Part shown: piece by piece, positions 29,240 through 37,805 of the stretch
How the letters are laid out: the number at the start of each line of letters is the position of its first letter
Numbering within the stretch: the first letter of the stretch is position 1
NCBI GenBank assembly: GCA_902616615.1
Contig: CACMTN010000010.1
Location: 1 to 62,779 of the forward strand
Length of the DNA stretch: 62,779 nt
Direction: 5' to 3'
Source: an uncultured SAR116 cluster alpha proteobacterium
Lineage (GTDB): Bacteria; Pseudomonadota; Alphaproteobacteria; Puniceispirillales; Marisalimonadaceae
Position numbers and translations under genes: made by a program
Notes under the pieces: model-generated
What the model saw: the letters and a program-made list of their open reading frames with translations, nothing else
Databases searched by the model: none
Told to the model about the DNA's origin: nothing

Positions 29240-30448
29240 ATGATACAAAAAAATAAAAATAACCATGCATTAAATGGGATTAAGATTTTAGATCTTACAA
29301 GAGTTCTTGGAGGACCTTACGCTACGCAAATACTTGGAGATCATGGAGCTGAGGTGATTAAGATAGAGTCAAAGATTGGTGATGAAGTTAGAGCTTGGGG
29401 ACCACCTTTTATAAACGATATGGCTTCATATTTTATAAACGTTAATAGGAATAAGAAATCTATAGCAATCGATCTTACCAAACAAGAAGGTAAGGAAATA
29501 ATTTTAGAACTTCTAAAAAACTCAGATATAGTTATTGAAAACTTCAAAACTGGTACAATGGAAAAATGGGGTTTGGGTTATAAGGAAGTTTTAAGAGAAA
29601 AATTTCCTAAATTGATTCACTGTAGAATTTCAGGATTTGGAGCTAAAGGTCCACTTGGTGGCGCACCAGGCTATGATGCAATAGTTCAAGCTATGACTGG
29701 TATGATGTCAGTAAATGGTCATGCTGACGGAGGCGATGTAAGAATTGGTGCTCCTGTAGTAGATATGGGAACTGGACTTTATTCAACAATAGGAATTTTA
29801 ATGGCACTGCAAGAAAGAGAAAAATCTGGCTTAGGTCAGTTTTTGGATATGTCTCTTTATGATTCAGCACTTGCATTAATGCACCCACATACTGGCAATT
29901 ATTTTTTATCAAACAAACCAGGTAAAGCTACTGGAAATGCACACCCAAATATTTCCCCGTATGATAAATTCAAAACAGCAACTAATGAGATTTTTATGGG
30001 AATTGGAAACGATGCTGGTTTTATAAGACTCTGTAAAGCTTTAGATTTAGATCATCTTGCAAAAGATAAAAGATTTTTAACTAATGGTGATAGAGTAAAA
30101 AACAGAATAGAACTAACCAAATATTTAGAAGATGCTCTTAGTAAAGTAGATGGAGTTGAATTTTCAGAAAAACTATTGTCAGCAGGCGTTCCTGCAGGAC
30201 CAGTAAGGAATATTGAGGAAGCTTTAAATCATCCTCAAACAAAAGAAAGAGAAATGACTATTTCAAAAGAGGATTACAAAGGTGTTTCTTCACCAATTAA
30301 GTTTAGTAGATCTAAAGCAGTAGGCGTTAAACATAAACCACCTGTTATAGGGGAACATACAAGAGAAGTCTTAAGAGAAAATGGTTATTCAGAAGATAGA
30401 ATTAATAGACTTTTTGAAAATGAAATTATTTTTGAAAACAAGTCTTAA
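29240..30448 (+). CDS. Class III (CaiB/BaiF-type) CoA transferase
   Basis: A formyl-CoA-transferase-like enzyme (402 residues) that moves CoA between acids. It begins with KILDLTRVLGGPYATQ and has GDEVRAWGPP and ENFKTGTMEKWGLGY. The catalytic aspartate is D175 in VVDMGTG. The AHPNISPYDKFKT segment is typical for the branch including succinyl-CoA:hydroxymethylglutarate transferase and L-carnitine CoA-transferase. It ends the plus-strand run and converges on aroE with one base between stops. Its acid substrate is unknown, but co-location suggests it feeds the preceding dehydrogenase. Confidence 0.85.
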   Translation: MIQKNKNNHALNGIKILDLTRVLGGPYATQILGDHGAEVIKIESKIGDEVRAWGPPFINDMASYFINVNRNKKSIAIDLTKQEGKEIILELLKNSDIVIENFKTGTMEKWGLGYKEVLREKFPKLIHCRISGFGAKGPLGGAPGYDAIVQAMTGMMSVNGHADGGDVRIGAPVVDMGTGLYSTIGILMALQEREKSGLGQFLDMSLYDSALALMHPHTGNYFLSNKPGKATGNAHPNISPYDKFKTATNEIFMGIGNDAGFIRLCKALDLDHLAKDKRFLTNGDRVKNRIELTKYLEDALSKVDGVEFSEKLLSAGVPAGPVRNIEEALNHPQTKEREMTISKEDYKGVSSPIKFSRSKAVGVKHKPPVIGEHTREVLRENGYSEDRINRLFENEIIFENKS

Positions 30449-30449
30449 T

Positions 30450-31304
30450 TCAATTATATAGATTATCGAAATAGTGTTTTCTTAACTTATATACATGATT
30501 TATAAGATTGTGATTATTTTCTTTGTTTTCAGTAAAATATAAAAAAGCGTCTATTGCTTGAAAAATAAAAAGATCAATACCTGAAATAATTTTTGCTCCA
30601 ACTTGTTCACCTTTTTTAATGAAATTGGTCTTAGCTGGAGTGTACACTACATCAAAAATCCACTGTTTCTTATTTGGCATTGGATTACCTAATGGACATC
30701 CTGGAAAATCATAATGACCAATTGGAGTGCAATTAATTATACCATCAAAACTAGATAAATGTTTTTCTAGTTGATCAAGTTTTGTTACTACACAATTTAT
30801 ATTTAAAAGATTTAAATCTCTGCATAAGCTATCCGCTTTAACTTTATTTTTATCAATTAAAAAAATCTTTTCTACCCCTAGAAAAGCTAAAGCAAAAGTG
30901 ACTGCCCTACTTACTCCACCAGCACCTAACACTAGAATTGTTCCTGGAGTATTTGTACCAAAATGAAAATTATAAGTTTTCAAAAAACCTGTATAATCAG
31001 TATTATGAGCTGTAATTTTTTTTCTGAATATAAGTGTATTTGCTGATCCGACATTTCTTGAGTTCTCAGATATAATATCTACATGCTTGATTACTTTTTT
31101 TTTAAAAGGGAATGTAATATTCACTCCTTTGAACCCTGCAACTCTTAATTCTTCTAACAAAACTGCAAAATAATTTTCATCTTTATCTTTTAAATCAAAC
31201 AATAAATATTTTAAGGGTGTTTGAAATATTTTTGCAAGACGGATATGAATATCGGGAGCATTTGAGGATGAAATATTGTTACCTATTAATCCAATTTTCT
31301 TAAT
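30450..31304 (-). CDS. aroE: Shikimate (or quinate/shikimate) dehydrogenase with non-standard start
   Basis: This NAD(P) enzyme of the aromatic pathway shows the substrate residues in NITFPFKKK and HNTDYTGF and the nucleotide loop LGAGGVSRAV. The first regular start codon in frame is TTG 31202, which would delete the first strand and the substrate-binding serines. Reading upstream in frame gives 34 more family-like residues (KIGLIGNNISSS, then IHIRLAKIF) back to codon ATT at 31304, directly after the TAG of the DUF3108 gene. So the real start is probably ATT (or another non-AUG) used by re-initiation, giving 284 residues. The N-terminus looks closer to quinate/shikimate-type than E. coli AroE. 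Confidence 0.8.
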   Translation of the reverse strand: MKKIGLIGNNISSSNAPDIHIRLAKIFQTPLKYLLFDLKDKDENYFAVLLEELRVAGFKGVNITFPFKKKVIKHVDIISENSRNVGSANTLIFRKKITAHNTDYTGFLKTYNFHFGTNTPGTILVLGAGGVSRAVTFALAFLGVEKIFLIDKNKVKADSLCRDLNLLNINCVVTKLDQLEKHLSSFDGIINCTPIGHYDFPGCPLGNPMPNKKQWIFDVVYTPAKTNFIKKGEQVGAKIISGIDLFIFQAIDAFLYFTENKENNHNLINHVYKLRKHYFDNLYN

Positions 31305-32093
31305 CTAAAGGGTCTTTTGGATAAGACGTATAACAACTGTTCCAAACCATCTCTCTATCTGAACTCTAACGGGCACATAATCTTTATTCTGAATTTTACC
31401 AAAAAATACTTTGATATCAGAAATCTTATCTTCACTTGGTTTCCATTTTGTTTTAAGTCTATGACCACCTATTGGGAAAACTCTCAATCCACATATCAGC
31501 ACATTTCCTTTATATGATTTAGGTCTGTCATTATCAATTGTGCTTTTTCCAATCGTTTTAATTTCCAAATCATATCGCCTTCTGCCATCAAAAACTTTGA
31601 AGTTTTGGTCACAAGTATTTTCATCATTAATTTTTTCAATAACTCTCATAAAGGCTGTTATTGGATCAATTACATTAACCAAACTTGACTTTTGAACTTC
31701 ATGGTATTTTTTAAGATCTATAGTAGGAACATTTATATAACTTACAGTTTTATATTCATTGACCCATGTAATATCCGTAGTCCGCTTTTTCTTATTAAAT
31801 ACTCCACCAGCTGAAAATTTATTTGGTAACCAAGTACCTTTATTTTTTATTGATGATGATTTTAATACGCCATTGTACTCATATAATAGGTCTAAAATAC
31901 CATCGGTTTGTGATTTAATATTAATATTTAAATTTTGAGCCGTTGATCTAAACAAAACTTCTGCTTTACCAACAATTAAATTTCCAAACTGAAACTCATA
32001 ATAATAATTTTCTTGCTTGGAACTTGCTGAAAAATTAAGTAAGGAAAAAATTGTTAAAAAAATTAGAACATTTAAAAATTTATTCATTATCAA
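31305..32093 (-). CDS. DUF3108-type periplasmic protein
   Basis: A 262-residue protein with a clear signal sequence (hydrophobic FLNVLIFLTIFSLLNF, then a small-residue cleavage region). The mature part is beta-rich and matches the DUF3108 pattern: YEFQFGNLIVGKAE near the start, TDGILDLLYEYNGVLKSS, then DPITAFMRVI and VFDGRRRYDLEI. The function of the family is unknown; an outer-membrane or lipid-related periplasmic role is often guessed. Its TAG abuts the likely ATT start of aroE, so the pair is co-transcribed. NrtS lies seven bases upstream. Confidence 0.78.
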   Translation of the reverse strand: MIMNKFLNVLIFLTIFSLLNFSASSKQENYYYEFQFGNLIVGKAEVLFRSTAQNLNINIKSQTDGILDLLYEYNGVLKSSSIKNKGTWLPNKFSAGGVFNKKKRTTDITWVNEYKTVSYINVPTIDLKKYHEVQKSSLVNVIDPITAFMRVIEKINDENTCDQNFKVFDGRRRYDLEIKTIGKSTIDNDRPKSYKGNVLICGLRVFPIGGHRLKTKWKPSEDKISDIKVFFGKIQNKDYVPVRVQIERWFGTVVIRLIQKTL

Positions 32094-32100
32094 ATTATTT

Positions 32101-32328
32101 TCATCTAACTGTTAACTGCTCTTTTTTAATTGCAAGTACAGAGGAAACAGTTGAAACACAAAAGGGCACACAAAAAGTAATTAAGATTTTAGTGTAATTT
32201 GTTACTGTCATCGTTCCTAAAAAAATATGATCCCCATGATTAATAATTGCTAAAATGATTCCTACTATCAGAGCCATTTTAAAAGCTCTAAGAAAAACAT
32301 CTTTTCTAAATGCTATATGAAACATCAA
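32101..32328 (-). CDS. nrtS: NrtS-like small membrane protein
   Basis: A 75-residue protein with two transmembrane helices (ALIVGIILAIINHGDHIF and ILITFCVPFCVSTVSSVLA). The charged N-terminus, the INHGD turn and the VPFCVS motif match the short NrtS family, reported as a nitrate/nitrite transporter. No nitrate reductase is in the window, so the substrate is unproven here. It begins the minus-strand set nrtS-DUF3108-aroE and is divergent from the gene at 32426, with 97 bases between starts. Confidence 0.68.
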   Translation of the reverse strand: MMFHIAFRKDVFLRAFKMALIVGIILAIINHGDHIFLGTMTVTNYTKILITFCVPFCVSTVSSVLAIKKEQLTVR

Positions 32329-32425
32329 TTCCCCACCAAAAATTTATATTATTTGCAAAAACTAACATAATATACAAAACTTAAAATTGTAATAAATTTA
32401 AGATGTTTTTTAGTCTGGAGAAACA

Positions 32426-32731
32426 ATGTTAATAAAAATTTTTGTAAGAACCTTCTCATCTACTGAAGATTGTGAATTATTCGAATCAATACTTGAAACT
32501 AGATGGCCTAATTTACTTCAACAAGTAAAAGGAGTTAGGTTTAGAGCTATGAAAAATCCGCAAACACCCAACGTAAGTGTGGTTTTATGGGAGTTTCCTG
32601 ACGCTGAATCAATGAAAAAAATTGATAAGTTAATTGACGAAAATATAGCTAAATATGTCAAAACCTTATCACCTAAAACAATCCACTTTGTTGGTGGAGT
32701 TACTCAAGATCTTGGAGAGACATCATTTTAG
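32426..32731 (+). CDS. Small protein with predicted ferredoxin-like (alpha/beta barrel) fold
   Basis: I do not recognise a named family. The 101-residue sequence reads strand-helix-strand-strand-helix-strand: MLIKIFVRTF, a Glu-rich helix, VKGVRFRAM, NVSVVLWEFP, then a Lys-rich helix and TIHFVGG. This is the topology of dimeric alpha/beta-barrel (ABM/EthD-like) proteins. GGAG precedes the ATG. It ends eight bases before the aminotransferase gene, so the two are co-translated. It could be a small enzyme or a substrate-handling partner of the aminotransferase. Confidence 0.65.
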   Translation: MLIKIFVRTFSSTEDCELFESILETRWPNLLQQVKGVRFRAMKNPQTPNVSVVLWEFPDAESMKKIDKLIDENIAKYVKTLSPKTIHFVGGVTQDLGETSF

Positions 32732-32739
32732 AAAACAAA

Positions 32740-34071
32740 ATGAGACGTAGTAATATTTTTCCAAGACATTTAAATTATGATCTACCGACAGCTATTAAAG
32801 GTGAAGGATGTTATATAGTAGACAATAATGGAAAAAAATATATTGACGGTTCAGGTGGTGCTGCAGTTTCGTGCTTAGGTCATTCTGACAATACTGTAAA
32901 AGACGCAATTATTAATCAAACTGAAAAATTAGCTTATGCCCATACATCTTTTTTTACTAACGAACCTGCTGAAAAACTAGCAAATTTGTTGGCTAAAATT
33001 TCTCCACCTGGACTAGATAAAGTTTATCTTGTTTCAAGTGGTTCTGAAGCAGTAGAGGCCTCAATAAAACTTGCAAAACAATATTTTATTGAAATAGGAA
33101 AACCAAAAAAACACAAGGTTATATCTAGAAGACAGAGTTATCATGGAAACACTCTAGGAGCTCTAGCCTCTGGCGGCAATATTTGGAGAAGAAATTTTTT
33201 TGAAGATTTACTAATTGAAACAAGTTTAATTTCACCTTGTTACACATATAGAAATAAAAGATCAGACGAAACTGAATCGGATTATGGACAAAGAGTCGCA
33301 AAAGAGTTGGAAGATGAAATTTTAAATTTGGGTCCAGATAATGTTATGGCTTTTATAGCAGAAACAGTTGTTGGAGCAACTGCAGGTGCTCTTACTGCTG
33401 TGCCAGGATATTTCAAACTTATAAGAGAAATTTGTAATAAATACGATGTTTTATTAATTTTAGATGAAGTTATGTGTGGTATGGGAAGAACGGGATCTTT
33501 ATTTGCTTGCGATGATGAACCAGTTATTCCTGATATTATTACTATCGCTAAAGGTTTGGGAGCAGGATATCAACCAATTGGAGCTATGATATGTCAAGAT
33601 TATATATACGACGCGATAGAGGGTGGATCTGGATTTTTTCAACATGGACACACATATCTTGGTCATCCAGTAGCATGTGCAGCTTCTTATGCAGTTTTAA
33701 GTAAATTAATAAATGATAATTATCCATCTAAAGTAAGAGAAAAGGGTTATATACTTCTGCAAAGCTTAACAAAAACACTAGGCCAAAATCAATATATTGG
33801 AGATATTAGGGGCAGAGGTTTGTTCAGAGCTATAGAACTTGTAGCTGACAGATCAACTAAGAATCCATTTCCTAAAAAATTTAATGTAGCTGGGAAAATT
33901 AAGAAAAAGGCCTTAGATGAAGGATTAATTTGTTATCCAATGCAAGGAACAATCGACGGAGAAATTGGCGATCATATTCTCATTGCACCTCCATTTATAA
34001 TTAATGAGAATGAGATTGATGAAATTTCTGAAAAACTCAAAATCACTATTGATTCTGTTTGTAACTTTTGA
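32740..34071 (+). CDS. Class III pyridoxal-phosphate aminotransferase
   Basis: This PLP enzyme of the omega-amino acid/GABA aminotransferase class has 443 residues. It has GSGGAAVSCLGH, VSSGSEAVEASIKLA, SYHGNT and LILDEVMCGMGRTG, with the PLP lysine K271 in IAKGLGAGYQP. The HGHTYLGHPVACAA segment is typical of the family that includes taurine/beta-alanine:pyruvate enzymes. The amino donor cannot be told from sequence. It lies between two small proteins of similar predicted fold and faces a Liv-type importer, which may bring in its substrate. Confidence 0.88.
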   Translation: MRRSNIFPRHLNYDLPTAIKGEGCYIVDNNGKKYIDGSGGAAVSCLGHSDNTVKDAIINQTEKLAYAHTSFFTNEPAEKLANLLAKISPPGLDKVYLVSSGSEAVEASIKLAKQYFIEIGKPKKHKVISRRQSYHGNTLGALASGGNIWRRNFFEDLLIETSLISPCYTYRNKRSDETESDYGQRVAKELEDEILNLGPDNVMAFIAETVVGATAGALTAVPGYFKLIREICNKYDVLLILDEVMCGMGRTGSLFACDDEPVIPDIITIAKGLGAGYQPIGAMICQDYIYDAIEGGSGFFQHGHTYLGHPVACAASYAVLSKLINDNYPSKVREKGYILLQSLTKTLGQNQYIGDIRGRGLFRAIELVADRSTKNPFPKKFNVAGKIKKKALDEGLICYPMQGTIDGEIGDHILIAPPFIINENEIDEISEKLKITIDSVCNF

Positions 34072-34118
34072 TTAGATGAATTTAAATATAACCTTTACCT
34101 TAAATAGAAAATAATTTC

Positions 34119-34421
34119 ATGTATGTAAGAGTAGTAACAATTAAATGCCCAAACCAAACAGCAAAAAAAGCTATAAAGCTACATAATAATCAAGTAGCGG
34201 ATGAGCAAATGAAAGTTGGTCTTATAAAACAAACAACTGTTGATATATCTGATACAAGTTTTCTTGCTGTGAAATATTGGATTTCAAAGTCACACTTTGA
34301 AAAAGGTAGAAAAAATTGGATAAAAGTAAGTCAAGAATTTAATGAAATGGGGGCAATTGTTTCTGGTGCTGGAGGAGAAGCTGATATTAATATGTTAGAT
34401 GATTTCAAGAATCATATCTAA
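34119..34421 (+). CDS. Small protein with predicted ferredoxin-like (alpha/beta barrel) fold
   Basis: A 100-residue protein of no family I can name. It begins MYVRVVTIKCPNQTAKKAIKLH, then a strand VGLIKQTTVD, a strand TSFLAVKYWI, a long helix FEKGRKNWIKVSQEF and GAIVSGAGGEAD. This is again strand-helix-strand-strand-helix-strand. It has little residue identity with the protein at 32426 but the same layout. It lies 47 bases after the aminotransferase gene, likely in the same transcript, and ends one base before the convergent livF-like gene. Confidence 0.62.
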   Translation: MYVRVVTIKCPNQTAKKAIKLHNNQVADEQMKVGLIKQTTVDISDTSFLAVKYWISKSHFEKGRKNWIKVSQEFNEMGAIVSGAGGEADINMLDDFKNHI

Positions 34422-35111
34422 CTAAACACCTAAATATCTCTGTGCAATTTTACTATTTAAATTATCTGAAAAACCATTCCATACTGTTTTTCCTTTTTCT
34501 AAAATATAAAATTTATCAGCTAAATCTTGGAGTTGTTTTAGTGATTTATCAATTATTAAAATTGAAACACCTTTATTTTTTAAAATTGTTATAACTCTCC
34601 ATATTTCTGACCTTATAGTTGGGGACAAACCTTCAGTAGCTTCATCTAAAATAAGTAAGTCTGGATTTGTCATTAATGCTCTTCCAATTACAAGCATTTG
34701 TTGTTCACCACCAGATAAAGTAGAAGCACTTTGATATTTTCTTTCTGCTAATTTTGGAAATAAATGAAAAACCTTGTCAAGGTTCCATTCACCTTCAACT
34801 GCAGTTGCTGTCAGATTTTCCAATACAGTCAAATTTGTAAATGCTCTTCTACCCTCTGGTACAAGGCCAATTCCAAGTTGAGCAATTTTGTAGCTTGGCT
34901 GATTTATAATAGAAATATTTTTAAACTTTATCTCACCCTCATAATTACTTATTAAACCACAAATCGACCTAATAGTTGTTGATTTGCCCATGCCATTTCT
35001 ACCTAGAAGGGCAACAACTTCACCTTTATAAATATCTAAATTCACATCAAATAGAGCTTGACTTAGACCGTACCATGACCGCAATTTATTAATTTCAAGA
35101 AGTTTTTCCAT
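34422..35111 (-). CDS. livF: Branched-chain amino acid-type ABC transporter ATPase (LivF-like)
   Basis: The second ATPase of a Liv-type importer: Walker A GRNGMGKST, the Q-loop region PEGRRAFTNLT, signature TLSGGEQQM and Walker B LLILDEATEG. It is about 229 residues, as LivF. The frame opens at TTG 35114, but ATG 35111 overlaps the livG stop as TGATG and is the better start. It is the last gene of the operon SBP-livH-livM-livG-livF. The substrate may be a branched-chain amino acid, an amide or a small organic solute. Confidence 0.88.
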   Translation of the reverse strand: MEKLLEINKLRSWYGLSQALFDVNLDIYKGEVVALLGRNGMGKSTTIRSICGLISNYEGEIKFKNISIINQPSYKIAQLGIGLVPEGRRAFTNLTVLENLTATAVEGEWNLDKVFHLFPKLAERKYQSASTLSGGEQQMLVIGRALMTNPDLLILDEATEGLSPTIRSEIWRVITILKNKGVSILIIDKSLKQLQDLADKFYILEKGKTVWNGFSDNLNSKIAQRYLGV

Positions 35112-35860
35112 CAAATTTCATAGCCTAAATAAACATCTCTCACTAATTCATTTTTTCTTATCTCATCTACCGTACCTGTAGCTACTATCTTCCCATAATT
35201 AATTACCGAAACTCTATCAGCCAATGCAAAAACTGCCTCCATATCATGTTCGATTAGTAAAATTGGTGAGTTAGACTTTATTTTTTTGAATAAATTGATC
35301 ATCATCTTTGTACCATTTTCATCCAAACCAGCCATTGGCTCATCAAACAAAAAAACTTTAGGGTCCATTGCTAAAGCTAGACCAACTTCAAGTTTTCTTC
35401 TATCACCATGGCTTAGGTCAGAGGCTGAAATATCTCTTTTTTCTAATAATTCAATTTCCTTGAGAATTATTTTTGCATTTAAGTATAATTCTTTATTGTT
35501 CTTTACACTTTTAAAGAGTTGAAAAGTTTTATTTGATTTATCTAATAGAGATAAAATTATGTTATCTATTGCACTAAATTGAGGTATGATAGAGGAAACC
35601 TGAAATGTTCTTGATATTCCAATTTTAGCTCTCTCAATGTCTGTTAAATCCGTGATATCTTCTTGATCTAATATGATTGAGCCTATGTCATGTTTTACAC
35701 TGCCAACTATTTGCTTTATTAATGTTGATTTTCCTGCGCCATTAGGTCCAATTAAAGCATGTATTTCATCAAAGTGAAGGTCTATAGTAATTTCATCAGT
35801 AACTTTAAATGCACCATATGATTTAGATAAGCTTTTAATATTTAAAATTTTATTTTTCAT
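35111..35860 (-). CDS. livG: Branched-chain amino acid-type ABC transporter ATPase (LivG-like)
   Basis: The first ATPase of the importer: Walker A GPNGAGKST, the family-typical GISRTFQVSSI segment, signature DLSHGDRRK (a variant of LSGG), and Walker B VFLFDEPMAGLD. The length of 249 is normal. It overlaps livM by 11 bases and livF by one, so subunit synthesis is coupled. The signature H in place of the usual G is shared by several UrtD/LivG-like proteins. Confidence 0.9.
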   Translation of the reverse strand: MKNKILNIKSLSKSYGAFKVTDEITIDLHFDEIHALIGPNGAGKSTLIKQIVGSVKHDIGSIILDQEDITDLTDIERAKIGISRTFQVSSIIPQFSAIDNIILSLLDKSNKTFQLFKSVKNNKELYLNAKIILKEIELLEKRDISASDLSHGDRRKLEVGLALAMDPKVFLFDEPMAGLDENGTKMMINLFKKIKSNSPILLIEHDMEAVFALADRVSVINYGKIVATGTVDEIRKNELVRDVYLGYEI

Positions 35861-36833
35861 ATTTTAATTTCTTTTCAAATAAACTTAAAATCCCTGAGCG
35901 TACATATAATATTTCTAAAATAAGAATTAATCCCAACCAAAACTGCCAATTTTCTGTATAACTTCCTAAGGTTTGTTCTAAAACAATAAAGAAAGCCGCA
36001 CCAACAAGAGGTCCATAAAGCCTGGCAATTCCTCCAAGAATTACAAATACCATTATTTCTCCAGACATCTGCCAATTAAGAACTGAAGGACTTATGAACC
36101 TGTTTAAGTCAGTGTATAAGGACCCCGCCAATCCAGTGATTGTTCCTGAAATAACAAAAACTAGCAGCTTAACTTTGAAAGTTTCAATACCAACTGATTT
36201 TACTCTCTCTTCATTTTGCTTAATAGCTTGAAATGCCATGCCGAAAGAAGAATTTATCAGTTTAGCTGAGATAAAAATGACTAATAATAGCCAAAAAAGA
36301 CATATAACGTAAAATGTCAGTGGATCCATAGTATTAACCATTGGCAACGAATTTCTCATATATATAGATAACCCATCTTCACCTCCATAGTTAGGCCAGC
36401 TAATTGCAAAAAAATACAACATTTGTGCAAATGCCAGAGTAATCATGATGAAGTAAACACCTGTTGTTCTTAGGGATAAAAATCCTATAATTAAAGCTAA
36501 AAATGCACTTAATAATATTACTATTGGCCAAATTACTAACATTTCAGAACTACCAGAAGTGACAAAAGGCCAACTAAACATTAATTCTGAGTTCATAGCA
36601 TGAAAAGATAGTATTCCTGTAACATACCCACCTAATCCAAAAAAAGCCGCATGACCAAAGGAAATCAAGCCACAATAGCCGAGTGCTAAATTTAGCCCAA
36701 CACCTGCAATTCCAAGAATAACAACTTTTGTTGTTAAAGTTATGTAATAAGGCTCTTCAAAAACAAATCCTAAAATTGGAATTAAAAAAAGAAAGAACAA
36801 AATCCACTTATTAAAAATTTTTTCAACAATCAT
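35850..36833 (-). CDS. livM: ABC transporter permease (LivM-like)
   Basis: An inner-membrane permease with about nine or ten hydrophobic helices. It has the LNLALGYCGLISFGHAAFFGLGGY stretch of LivM (given here only as the region near residues 50-75) and the EAA-like GIETFKVKLLVFVISG loop. The frame opens at TTG 36848, but ATG 36833 starts one base after the livH stop and fits the family length (327). It pairs with LivH to form the transmembrane channel. Confidence 0.88.
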   Translation of the reverse strand: MIVEKIFNKWILFFLFLIPILGFVFEEPYYITLTTKVVILGIAGVGLNLALGYCGLISFGHAAFFGLGGYVTGILSFHAMNSELMFSWPFVTSGSSEMLVIWPIVILLSAFLALIIGFLSLRTTGVYFIMITLAFAQMLYFFAISWPNYGGEDGLSIYMRNSLPMVNTMDPLTFYVICLFWLLLVIFISAKLINSSFGMAFQAIKQNEERVKSVGIETFKVKLLVFVISGTITGLAGSLYTDLNRFISPSVLNWQMSGEIMVFVILGGIARLYGPLVGAAFFIVLEQTLGSYTENWQFWLGLILILEILYVRSGILSLFEKKLKYEK

Positions 36834-36834
36834 T

Positions 36835-37752
36835 TTAGGTTTTTCCAAATAATCCAGATGGCTTTATTATAAGTATTAAAGCCATCAAGATATAAATTAT
36901 CATTGAACCAATTGAAGAACCAACTGAGGTGGCGCTTGCTGGTTCCATAAAAATCTTTAGAAATTCTGGTAAAAAAATTCTACCAATTGTATCCGTTACC
37001 CCTACTAAAATAGATCCAATTAATGCCCCTTTTATTGAACCAATGCCTCCAATTACTATTACTACAAACGCTAAAATTAAAATAGGTTCACCCATTCCAA
37101 CTTCAACTGATTGAATAGCTCCTATCATTGCCCCAGCCAAACCAGCTAACGAAGCTCCTAATGCAAATACAATGGTATACAGTTTTGAAATATCAACACC
37201 AAGTGCTGATATCATCTGGCGATCATTTTGACCTGCTCTTATACGAACACCTAAACGAGTTTTGGTTATAAGGATATATAGTCCAGTGGCTATTAATAGA
37301 CCCATAAATATTATAAATAATCGATACTTAGAGTAAATAATTTCATCTAAAATTGGAAAGGTACCATTAAGATTTTCTGGGATATCTAAATATAAGGGGA
37401 AAGCTCCAAAACACCATCTTACAGCTTCAGATAACAACAATATTAATGCAAATGTTGCTAAAACTTGATCTAAGTGGTCTCTTCTATACAAACGTCTAAT
37501 GATTATAATTTCAATCAACACTCCTGCGATTGCTGCACCTGACAAACTTGCCAATAGTGCAAGCCAAAAAGATCCAGTAAGACTTGCTATCAATGCTGCA
37601 CTAAATGCTCCAATCATATAAAAAGATCCATGAGCTAAATTAATTAAACCCATGACTCCAAAAATAAGAGTTAAACCGGCAGACATCAGAAACAACATAG
37701 TTCCAAACTGTATGCCGTTTAATAGTTGTTCAAAAAATAGTATAGATGTCAT
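36835..37752 (-). CDS. livH: ABC transporter permease (LivH-like)
   Basis: A permease of 305 residues with eight or so membrane helices and the LivH marks GLTLIFGVMGLINLAHGSFYM near the N-terminus (two overlapping short motifs, LIFGVMG and NLAHG) and GGIGSIKGALIGSI in the C-terminal half. It follows the binding-protein gene after a 53-base gap holding a hairpin, and its stop is one base from the livM start. The hairpin may lower its expression relative to the binding protein. Confidence 0.9.
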   Translation of the reverse strand: MTSILFFEQLLNGIQFGTMLFLMSAGLTLIFGVMGLINLAHGSFYMIGAFSAALIASLTGSFWLALLASLSGAAIAGVLIEIIIIRRLYRRDHLDQVLATFALILLLSEAVRWCFGAFPLYLDIPENLNGTFPILDEIIYSKYRLFIIFMGLLIATGLYILITKTRLGVRIRAGQNDRQMISALGVDISKLYTIVFALGASLAGLAGAMIGAIQSVEVGMGEPILILAFVVIVIGGIGSIKGALIGSILVGVTDTIGRIFLPEFLKIFMEPASATSVGSSIGSMIIYILMALILIIKPSGLFGKT

Positions 37753-37772
37753 TTATAAAAGAATTAAGAGTT

Positions 37773-37797
37773 AGGTGATTTCTATGAGAAATCACCT
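37773..37797. promoter_or_regulatory. Intercistronic hairpin between binding protein and permease genes
   Basis: AGGTGATTTC (37773-37782) pairs perfectly with GAAATCACCT (37788-37797) across a five-base loop. On the transcribed (minus) strand it is not followed by a T-run, so it is more likely an mRNA-stabilising or attenuating hairpin than a full terminator. Such elements commonly let the periplasmic protein be made in excess over the permeases. Confidence 0.7.
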
Positions 37798-37805
37798 AGT
37801 AAATT

